Assembly (NCBI GenBank): GCA_021399435.1
Contig: JAJTUP010000019.1
Location: 682,001 to 746,000, forward strand
Reading direction: 5' to 3'
Length of the DNA stretch: 64,000 nt
Origin: Diaporthe sp. PMI_573
Taxonomy: Eukaryota; Ascomycota; Sordariomycetes; Diaporthales; Diaporthaceae
Within the stretch, counting starts at the first letter, position 1. Every line of letters starts with the position of its first letter. The notes beneath the pieces are model-generated. The model was given only the letters and a program-made list of their open reading frames with translations. It searched no databases and was not told the DNA's origin. The position numbers were made by a program, and so were the translations under genes. Of the stretch, positions 46,088 to 53,964 are shown piece by piece.

Positions 46088-46873
46088 CTGTATTTTAGAA
46101 TTTGGAAGTTCGTGATGATTGCTAGCTTGATATACTTACAGAATGTGTCTGTTGCTTAGCTAGGATGGGGTCCTTGACCGTGCATGGGGAGACAGTGATT
46201 GTGCTTTGCCGTCGGCTGAATTCATGCCCGAGCTTGGATCCCTTACATCAGATGTCTGGACCTAGTGGTACGGACCTGGACGTATCTACTTGTACACCAG
46301 ACTGACCAGGTACTTGGTAGAGGTACCGATAACTGCATGTCACGACGCTCCGACTTCAGCCACCCGTCGGAGAGGACTAATGAACAACTCTAGCATAGAG
46401 GAGAAGTAAGCTGATCACGGGAATCAAAGAGGGAGAGTATTTATCCTTTGCTGAGAGAAAATACAACCTGTAGACTGCCTGACAAGTAGATTGTACTCGT
46501 TATGATTCACAGTCAAAGCCAGGATCAGACAGACAGGCCCGCCAACACTTTGATAGCTGTCTTGGTAGGCCGCCCCGTCCAGACAGATTTGCTTACTAGT
46601 GGATATCCAATGACGACACGCAGAACTTCATTGGCGGATTTCCGGTACCTTGATACTTGACAGTGAAGCCGTGGTCTGTGACTTTGTTGACTGGATCCAC
46701 TCGGCTGCCTTTTTAAACTCGGCCAATCTGATCTTTTTGCTCTGTTGACCAAGCTTCCTTTCTTCCACCGCACTCTTCGCACTCTTCAAAACACCCTTTG
46801 AAGCACAATCCGAAAACAACCTTCCAAACAACACAAACTTGCATTGTCAAGGCACCGCCGCTCTTCTTGCAAT
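46088..46873. other. Region between the chimeric relic and the four-exon gene
   Basis: The left end contains a probable relic intron (46139-46088, minus strand) and some upstream codons with no P-loop. The rest is likely promoter of the plus-strand gene at 46874. No other feature was found. Confidence 0.45.
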
Positions 46874-47717
46874 ATGGGTTCTCCTCCTTGGAATATCTTC
46901 CCGACAAGGGACCGTCCTGACTGGAGGGACGAGCACGTCCGCAGGTAAGTTTTTTGTTCTCTCAAAATCATGTGCCTATGTATCCCCAAGTCTCCCATCA
47001 CCAGACTCCTAGGTGCTTGGTAGTCAATCAAACCGCTAAAATATCTTCACAGATACAACGCCTGCTTTCCCCCAACTCCTGGCGCTCCAGGCCAGAGAAG
47101 TGGTGATCAGCCACGAGCCACCGCTGATCCAAGCAAGTGAGTTCACTGGACAGTGAGCAGTCAATGTGAATGTCGGGCGATTGCTGATTTTGACTCCAGT
47201 GATGGTCGCCGCAGCAGCAGCAGCAGCGGCACACTTCACGAGAACAACAGTCAGAGTCTGGCCGTTTCCCCTAGCACGTGAGTCTCTTTGCAACACTCAT
47301 CTTCACTGCTATTTACATATAGACAATCCATACACATAGATACACGTTGCTAACAATTGTCCCTCCAGCATTCCCGAGAGTCAGCCACGTGCACCTGCAC
47401 CAGGCTATGGGCAATTGCCGGTACACCCCCTCGACGATCCAACGGCTGCCACAGGGCTGCCACAACCAGCACCCCTTGATATTCCTGCCCGTGCCATTCA
47501 TCATCAGCCTCAGCCTGAGCCTCGCGCTACCGCACCTCGTCCTCAACCCAGTTTACCACCTACTGCGGTCACTGGGCGGCATGGTAGGATCCTGGCACCA
47601 CCCTCTGGCCTGCACAATGAGAACAATCCCGGTACTACCACTCAGCCGCGCGCAAGCAACCCTGCCTGGGGATTGCGGGCGCCGACAGCCAACCCTCCTC
47701 CGACGCTTGCCGAGTAG
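46874..47717 (+). CDS. Unrecognised four-exon protein ending in a UAG with a long in-frame continuation
   Basis: Exons 46874-46944, 47053-47136, 47200-47277 and 47369-47717 give 193 residues to the first stop. All three introns have strong signals (GTAAGT/CACAG, GTGAGT/TCCAG, GTGAGT/TCCAG, the last with CTAAC) and preserve phase. The protein starts MGSPPWNIFPTRDRPDWRDEHV, then becomes Pro/Ser/Ala-rich and disordered, with TPGAPGQRSG, a run of five Ser, and many PQPxP-like stretches. I do not recognise the family. The reading frame after the UAG at 47715-47717 stays open for 172 further codons with clearly protein-like composition (see 47718-48236). The true product may therefore be 366 residues, through readthrough, or the gene may have suffered a nonsense change. 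Confidence 0.6.
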
Positions 47718-48236
47718 GACTCGGAGCTGGAGCGGCGAGGGCTTGGTCCGTTGGCGTACCAAACAAGCGCACCAGCTGGCCAGCCTCGTCCTAGAGCAGG
47801 CGCAGGTTCAGCCAGGGCCCGCCCGAAGAGGACACACGCCAAGCCTTGGCGCCTGCTGGGTATGTCCAAGTCGGACTGGACCCGCACCCACACCGAATGG
47901 GGCAAGGAGGGCATGACCAAGACGGCGTGGTTGAAGAAGGAGAAGCTTTCTGCATACCACCACGGAAAGCTCATCAGGGGCGAGGAGATGAGGGACCAGA
48001 TGGCGCGGGAGGCGGCTGCTGAGGCTGCTCCTGCTGCCGCCTCACAGGGCCAGGGCAGAAAGCGCACCCGGTTGGAGGCCGGCTTGGATGAGGATGAGGA
48101 GGACGACGACGACGACGAAGACGAGGAGGACGAGGGCGAGGGCGAGGGCGAGGACGAGGGCGAGGACAGCGAGGACGATTCTCCTGACCGTGCTGGTGCG
48201 CCCTCTCCTGACTCTGATGCCGAATACATTTCCTAA
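47718..48236 (+). other. In-frame 172-codon extension after the UAG of the preceding gene
   Basis: The extension continues in the same frame as exon 4. Its first part is Arg/Pro/Ala-rich. A folded-looking basic-aromatic segment follows at about 47853-47990 (KPWRLLGMSKSDWTRTHTEW, then TKTAWLKKEKLSAYHHGKL and RGEEMRDQMARE). It ends with a nucleolar/chromatin-type Asp/Glu run and SPDSDAEYIS. The segment in the middle looks more conserved than anything before the stop codon. Candidate introns starting at GA|GTAGGA that would keep the frame (54 or 81 nt) lack a CTRAY branch site, so splicing is a weak explanation. Confidence 0.5.
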
Positions 48237-48792
48237 TGTGCTCGCGAAGCAAAGGGGTACGGGCACCATCCATCGACTGTCCCTTTTCTTCGCGAACAGA
48301 GTCCATCCGATCAAGGACTTGAATCGTCGACACTCTTCTCGAGATGCCCTTCTCAATGACACGCTACATCGGCGAGCAGATGAACTTGTACGATAGATTA
48401 CTATAGATTGACCCCAGTACGGGACTGGGAGCGCCTTTCGTCTGACATTGACGCGAGGACACTGGCGCTGCGTTGCCTACCATAGATAGGACGAATCAGT
48501 GCTGGGAATTTACTGTGGAACAGCGTGATGTCGGTGTCTTATACCTGGTGAAGCAGACAGTTGTACAGGGCATATTACTCGTCAGTTGGCACACTGGTGA
48601 GAGTTTTTCCGCAAAGAAAGCATCCCGTGGAAAAAGACGGCCTGGGCTTATTATTCATGATAATGATCTCGTCTTGCTGATTGGGCCACAACACTTGGTA
48701 GTATGGGTATTGAGCTTGACCAATTCAGCCTGACTAGAACACTCTCTCGCCCAGCGATCTGTGGCAGTAGATAGCCAGCCTCCATTGGGACA
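48237..48792. other. Convergent interval before NOC2
   Basis: The 3' ends of the unrecognised gene (+) and NOC2 (-) meet in these 556 bases. No further feature was recognised. Confidence 0.5.
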
Positions 48793-51147
48793 TCACTCGG
48801 ACTCGTCCTCGTCCTCCTCTTCGCCCTCGGACGGCTCATCCTCAAGCTCCCCCTCTTCGGATCCCTCGCTGTCCTCAATACCTTCGCTTCCCTCACTCTC
48901 GGGTTCCTCCTCATCTTCATTATCACTTCCCTCAATCTTCTTCTGCTCCTCCTCTTTCCTCTTCCTGTCGTCCTCCTTGCGTGCCTCCTCCAGCACTTTT
49001 CGCTTCTCTTCTCTCTGCCTCCTCTGGCCCATCGCAAACGCTCCCACGGGCGTCTTCTCCCAGTCGAACCCGCTGAGGAACTTGTCCACCTGCGTCCTGT
49101 TCTTGGGAGCAAAGTCGATCTTGGACCGCTTCTCCTCGATGAACTTGGCGTTCGCTTCCAGCTTCTGCACCAAGAGGGAAATCTGTGAAACCAGTTTGGA
49201 GTTCTTGTTGCCACTGTTACCCTTCTTGTTACCCCTAGCCTCCTTGCTCCATCGCTTGAGCATGACCACGACGGGTAGAGCAAACTCTGGGAAGGCAACG
49301 TTGGTGGACCAGATCGCAAAGTACTCGCAGAATAGTTCGATAACCTGCTCGCCAACACCATCCTGGTAGACACGAGTGCGCAAGTATGACTTTGGTGCCT
49401 TGTACTGGACGCTGAAATCTAGTGTCTTCAGAGTCGTGGCTTTTGGAGGCTTCTTCATCTCGGCAGAGTTCAAGACCTCGATCAGGGCTGAAGCCAGCGG
49501 GATATATGTGCCTGTCGCACGAGACAGTCGCAGGAGGGATCGGATGAGCTGGAACCTCAGGGGAAAGTAGGTGGCTGTGGGGATCAAGCGCATGGCGCCG
49601 AGCGTGACTTGGACGAGCGGGTAGATGAGCAGCTTCAGCTGGCTCTCCTTGCCATGCTCAGCCTCCTTCAACATACTGCAGTGCTCGGCCAGGACACAGG
49701 ACCAAAAGTCCAGCGAGTGCACATATTGCCAGTTGTAGACGGCTTTATATGACTCGTTCTGGTTGTGGGTGATGCTGTTGCGCAGGTGAATGGCAAGCTG
49801 ACGGATGAAGGTGAAAGCGGTTGTGTAGCCGATACTCTGGTCAATGCCCCAGAGCTCAGCTGCAGAGTTCTTCATCAGGTTGATGCCTTGTATGGTGTTG
49901 GGGTTCGTCGACCGGCTGCCCTGGATCAAACCCTGGTATGCGACCTTGAGAACAGCCTCCCGGATGCCCTTGTCGCCAATCACGACGAGCCTTCTTAATA
50001 CCAGGAATGCTGTGATCCTGGTGGCGTCACTGCTGGAAGACTGTGACCAGAAGTGCACTACAGTCTTGACGAGATTCTTCAAGACTTTGCGCAAAGACAG
50101 CAGGTAGGGCAGCAATGGCGTCAAGGCGGAGAGTGTAAGTTTGAGCGTGGCGTCATCTGAGAGCGTTCCAAGAAGGTGAAGGACGGATGCCGTGTAGCTC
50201 TTGACGAGTATCGAGAGAGTCTTGAACTTCTTCGAGTCGGTTGGGACATAGACCTTGCCGCTTCCCGTCTCCTTGACAGGAACATGATGTTGCAAGACGT
50301 CCGGAATCTGCTTCAGCGCAACCATGAGGATGTCATGGAAGACCTCTGGACTTGTGATGGAGTACTTTTGCTTGTTCTCTTCGTCGTCCTCGTTGAGATG
50401 CGCAGCACTTCGGAAAGCCAGGACAACTTGCCTCGCCGCCCTGAGGGAGTTCTTCTCTTCTATTGATGCTTTCCATCTTGCGATCATCGCCTTTGTAAGC
50501 TCGTTGCGTTGTGAGAACTCGTCGTCCGACTCCTCATCGGCCGCCTTCTTGCCCTTTTTCTGCTTCTTCTTCGGCCGGTCCTCGTCTTCCCCAGAGCTCA
50601 GGTCGTCGATCTCGGCCATGTCCACGTTTTCGTCCAACTCGAGTGCCTCAGGGTCGTTTTCCTGCAGGAATTTGTAGAATTCTGGGTCGTCCTTGGCCAA
50701 CGCGTCCATGTCCTCTTTGCCAATGCCGACATTCTCCTCGCCTGATTCATCGTCGGTATCATTATCAGATGCCGGCGCTCCTGCATCACTGTGATCCTCG
50801 TCTGAGCCCTCCGATTCCTGGCCACCTCGCTTCCTCTTGCCCAGCTTCTTGCCAGCCTTCTTGGCGTCCTTGCCCTTGTCGATAATCTCGAAGCCGCCGC
50901 TGAAGAAGTCGTCGACGCTCATGCTACTGACGCTGGCGCCTGGCTTCTTCTTGTCACTGGGCTCCTTGGAGGCATCCTTGGGGCCCTTGAAGAATTCATC
51001 GTCCTTTGAGTGCTTCGACTGCTTCTTGTTCTTTGCCTGGAACCGCTTCTTGACCTTTGAATCCTCCTTGCGCTTATCGATGACACCCTTGAGGTGCTTC
51101 TTTTCGAACTTCCTGGTCGCCTTTGCGTTCTTCTTTGTGGGTGCCAT
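48793..51147 (-). CDS. NOC2: Nucleolar complex protein NOC2 (60S ribosome biogenesis)
   Basis: An intronless frame of 784 residues starts from the ATG at 51145-51147. Noc2 forms complexes with Noc1 and then Noc3 that escort pre-60S particles from nucleolus to nucleoplasm. The N terminus is very basic (MAPTKKNAKATRKFEKKHLKGV), followed by a disordered acidic region to about 210. The helical-repeat NOC2 domain covers about 300-650, with FWSQSSSSDATRITAFLVLRRL, LYPLVQVTLGAMRLIPTATYFPLRF-type and DFSVQYKAPKSYLRTRVYQDG motifs characteristic of the family. The C terminus has a coiled Arg/Glu/Lys helix and a long Glu/Ser/Asp tail. Length and order match fungal orthologues. It is divergent from VPS28 with 325 bp between start codons. 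Confidence 0.96.
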   Translation of the reverse strand: MAPTKKNAKATRKFEKKHLKGVIDKRKEDSKVKKRFQAKNKKQSKHSKDDEFFKGPKDASKEPSDKKKPGASVSSMSVDDFFSGGFEIIDKGKDAKKAGKKLGKRKRGGQESEGSDEDHSDAGAPASDNDTDDESGEENVGIGKEDMDALAKDDPEFYKFLQENDPEALELDENVDMAEIDDLSSGEDEDRPKKKQKKGKKAADEESDDEFSQRNELTKAMIARWKASIEEKNSLRAARQVVLAFRSAAHLNEDDEENKQKYSITSPEVFHDILMVALKQIPDVLQHHVPVKETGSGKVYVPTDSKKFKTLSILVKSYTASVLHLLGTLSDDATLKLTLSALTPLLPYLLSLRKVLKNLVKTVVHFWSQSSSSDATRITAFLVLRRLVVIGDKGIREAVLKVAYQGLIQGSRSTNPNTIQGINLMKNSAAELWGIDQSIGYTTAFTFIRQLAIHLRNSITHNQNESYKAVYNWQYVHSLDFWSCVLAEHCSMLKEAEHGKESQLKLLIYPLVQVTLGAMRLIPTATYFPLRFQLIRSLLRLSRATGTYIPLASALIEVLNSAEMKKPPKATTLKTLDFSVQYKAPKSYLRTRVYQDGVGEQVIELFCEYFAIWSTNVAFPEFALPVVVMLKRWSKEARGNKKGNSGNKNSKLVSQISLLVQKLEANAKFIEEKRSKIDFAPKNRTQVDKFLSGFDWEKTPVGAFAMGQRRQREEKRKVLEEARKEDDRKRKEEEQKKIEGSDNEDEEEPESEGSEGIEDSEGSEEGELEDEPSEGEEEDEDESE

Positions 51148-51472
51148 TTTTGCGGGCGACTGTGCTCAATGGCAAAGAGAAGCGCAAGTTCGGAGACTGG
51201 CTTTGGTCGCTGTCGAAAAGTTCCAAAAGCGAGAGAATGCGACCCCAATCCTCAGAAAATTTCCAGGCTTATCGCTATCGGTCGGGACCCCGGGTCGGCG
51301 CCAGCTCCCCTAACCCTGCCAGGGTCCAACTCGTAACCCGGGTCGCTGAGACCAGTTCTTGGCACGGTTGTGGAAGCCTGAATGCGGGTGGATGAACATT
51401 CGCACGCATCAAGTTGCTCCTTGTCACCGTCAACATGATATTTGCATCTCAAGTCCTCCCTTTGACGTTAAG
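51148..51472. promoter_or_regulatory. Bidirectional NOC2/VPS28 promoter
   Basis: Only 325 bases separate the two divergent start codons, so both promoters and leaders must lie here. CCCTAACCCT at 51308-51317 resembles the telobox motif found upstream of ribosome-biogenesis genes in several eukaryotes; the assignment is by resemblance only. A CCCGGG-TCGG...AACCCGGG imperfect inverted repeat surrounds it. Confidence 0.45.
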
Positions 51473-52320
51473 ATGATGCCAAGACAAGCATACGCGCCCA
51501 CGCCTCACAGCTATGTTCCAAATACAGCGCTGTCGGCAACGATAAATTTGGACGAGGCATGTCTCCTCAGAGTTACACTGTGTGAGCGCCGCTAACATCA
51601 TATCAGGAAGTGAAACTCGCCGACACTCGCGCGGAGCGAGACCTTCAGGACTCACTCGCCGAGATCTTCAGTATCATAATCACTCTCGATGAGCTAGAGA
51701 AGGCATTTCTCAAGGACGCCATTCCAGAGGCAGAATATTCTGAGATCTGCGAGAGATCGCTCAAGCAGTACAAGTCGATACTGGCCGATGAGGCCGTCGG
51801 GAGGGCATTTGTAGGGCTGGAGGAGTTCAAAGCCGAATGGGATGTAAGTTCGCATTTTCCTAGTGTCCTAGGAACCGTGAGGGCGCCAGGGGGAGGCAAA
51901 CCCAAAGATCGATCTGACAGCCTGCGACAGCTCGAAGTCCCGCGCGCAACAGAGCGCATCCGCGTCGGCATGCCGTCTACGGCCGTGACGGCGTCCTCAG
52001 GAGCCGCACCCGCGCCAGCAGCCGCCGGCAACACGAGCGGCGCGCTTATCCTCGAGGCCACGCAAGACTTTATCACATTCCTGGACGCACTGCGGCTTGG
52101 CCTGCTGGCGAAGGACCAGCTGCACCCGCTGCTGACGGACGTCATCCAGTCGGTGAACAAGGTGACTGACAGGGATTTCGAGAATAGGGGCAAGATCGTG
52201 AACTGGCTCATCACGCTGAACCAGATGAAGGCGACCGAGGAACTGAGCGAGGCGCAGGCGAGGGAGCTCGAGCTGGACATCAACTCGGCTTATCAGGGAT
52301 TCAAGTCTACTTTGACATGA
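51473..52320 (+). CDS. VPS28: ESCRT-I subunit VPS28
   Basis: Exons 51473-51556, 51607-51843 and 51931-52320 encode 236 residues; a second ATG follows immediately at 51476. Intron 1 (51557-51606) has a GC donor, and intron 2 (51844-51930) is GTAAGT...GACAG. VPS28 is a core ESCRT-I subunit that links ESCRT-I to ESCRT-II during sorting of ubiquitinated cargo into multivesicular bodies. The N-terminal core has INLDE|EVKLADTRAERDLQDSLAEI, then TLDELEKAFLKDAI and EFKAEWD. After the PRATERIRVGMPS linker, the C-terminal four-helix domain (about 145-236) contains FITFLDALRLGLLAKDQLHP and IVNWLITLNQM. Size is normal for the family. It converges on MDM12 with a 144-bp gap. Confidence 0.95.
51557..51606 (+). 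other. GC-AG intron 1 of VPS28
   Basis: The exon ends GACGAG, followed by GCATGT; the acceptor is CATATCAG at 51606, with GCTAAC as branch site 13 bases upstream. No GT donor in the right phase gives an intron longer than 35 nt, and joining at the GC donor restores the conserved INLDEEVKL. The length is 50 nt. Confidence 0.8.
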
Positions 52321-52464
52321 GACGGGGGTGGTCATCCCGATATAGGTAATTACGCCTTTACACGAACTTGCCATGAGCAAGAGCAAGAGCCGTGCGTGTC
52401 TTGAAGAAGGCAGCCCCCCGATGCTTTATTTGTGACATTTCTCTTTTCGAGGCCACGAACTATG

Positions 52465-53964
52465 TTATACGAGGAACGTCCAGAAACTGGGGTAGACGAA
52501 TTCCTCCTCAAATATGCGCCGCACCTGCTCCAGCACGAAGCGCTCCACCTTGCCCACGTTCTTGAGGCTCTGCTTGCCGCCTTCCCTCTGCCCAATCTCA
52601 CTTTCCACCCTGATCTCCTGGAGCAGACCGCCCATCTTGCCTGGCCGTATGCCAGACGGGCCAGCCCCTTCGGGCGCATCCTCGGCCTGCGCGCCCGCGC
52701 CCCCGTCGCTTCCAACAGCAGCCAGCGCGTCCTCCGGGCTCAAGAAACAAAAGTGCACCCGCTTCCTGATGTGGGCGACCACCCCAACCCCGTCAAATGA
52801 CAAGCCCGTGATGCTTAGCCGCAGCGGGATGCCTACGAAACTTGGCATGGGGTAGTCGAGCAGTATGTCCGCAGTGAGTAAAAGCTTCACGTCGCCCGAG
52901 TACTTTATCCGGAAGACGGCCTGGATGTCCTCGGTCCTCGGCTCGCGGTACCGACGCTGGTCCTTCTGGTCCTGGTCGTCCTGCTGTTCCTCATCCTCTG
53001 CGATTGCCGAGCCGGCCAGCATGGACGTGGATGCGTTCGTGTTGTCCCGCGTGGGCGGCCTCGAGGTCCCCGCGGAGGAGGTCGGCGCGAAAGTAGACAC
53101 GCTCGACTTCTCTCGCAGTGCTGTATTGCTTGGGTGTAATGGAGTCAGGCCACTGATGGTGTTGTGAGAGTCCGCCCCGGAGCCTGAGCTCTGGCTGGGG
53201 TTCCGGCTGTGGCTCGATGCACGACCGTCCACTGACCGCTGTCTGCCCGTTGAGTCCGGGAATGGCGCTGTAGTTATTGCGGACAGGGGACTAGTGCCGC
53301 CAGCTTCGGGCGTCCAGCGATGACCATGGTGGTGATTATGGTGGTGATTATTGTTGCCGAGATGTGCTCCCGCCACTGCAGCCAGGGGCGTCTGAGTCCC
53401 GGACGGCCCGCCCATGAGGTGCGAGTGGAAGTAGCTGAGGTTTGACGTGCCGCCCGGTATTCCTGGTGTCGAAGTGCCCAGGAACGGGCTTCCCAGGTCC
53501 TGCATGGGCGCGAGGGGCCCGCCCCGGACCGGCGAGGCTGCAAAGCCCGCGGTGCTGATGTGCGGTGGTATCGCCGTCAGCCTCGCCCCCTGGCCGCTCC
53601 TTCGCCACTTCTCAGACGCCACCATGAGCTCCTCAGGGACGCCCGTGCCCTCACCTCCGAGGCCGTGGTCGAAGTGGCGCCCGTCATCCTCATCGTCGGA
53701 GTCGGAGTCGGAGTCGGAGTCGGAGTCCTCGTCGTCCGCCGCGAGATTCTCCTCGTAGAAGTCGGGGAGCGGGTCCGTGATGTCCTTGAGCTCAAGCTCG
53801 GGCGGCGTGGTACCAAACTCGAAGTCATGGACTGTCACGGACTTGATGAAGCGAGGTAGCGGGACTGACTGAAACTTGGTGTGGATGAAGTCGCGAATGC
53901 TGCGGGCGAGGGCTTCGCCATCTGGGCCGGTGGTGAGGGTCTCCCAGTTCAGATCGATCGACAT
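52465..53964 (-). CDS. MDM12: ERMES subunit MDM12 (SMP domain)
   Basis: An intronless frame of 499 residues starts at [10 protein letters not shown], the usual MDM12 N terminus. An in-frame ATG nine codons upstream (53991) is less likely. MDM12 is the soluble SMP-domain lipid-transfer subunit of the ER-mitochondria encounter structure, bridging MMM1 and MDM34/MDM10. The SMP domain is split. The first part is residues 1-85 ([37 protein letters not shown]). The second is about 340-499 ([75 protein letters not shown]). Between them is a long insertion with a Glu/Asp/Ser run, Gly/Ser-rich stretches, and a His/Asn cluster ([14 protein letters not shown]). Such insertions are known in filamentous ascomycetes. 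Confidence 0.95.
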   Translation of the reverse strand: MSIDLNWETLTTGPDGEALARSIRDFIHTKFQSVPLPRFIKSVTVHDFEFGTTPPELELKDITDPLPDFYEENLAADDEDSDSDSDSDSDDEDDGRHFDHGLGGEGTGVPEELMVASEKWRRSGQGARLTAIPPHISTAGFAASPVRGGPLAPMQDLGSPFLGTSTPGIPGGTSNLSYFHSHLMGGPSGTQTPLAAVAGAHLGNNNHHHNHHHGHRWTPEAGGTSPLSAITTAPFPDSTGRQRSVDGRASSHSRNPSQSSGSGADSHNTISGLTPLHPSNTALREKSSVSTFAPTSSAGTSRPPTRDNTNASTSMLAGSAIAEDEEQQDDQDQKDQRRYREPRTEDIQAVFRIKYSGDVKLLLTADILLDYPMPSFVGIPLRLSITGLSFDGVGVVAHIRKRVHFCFLSPEDALAAVGSDGGAGAQAEDAPEGAGPSGIRPGKMGGLLQEIRVESEIGQREGGKQSLKNVGKVERFVLEQVRRIFEEEFVYPSFWTFLV

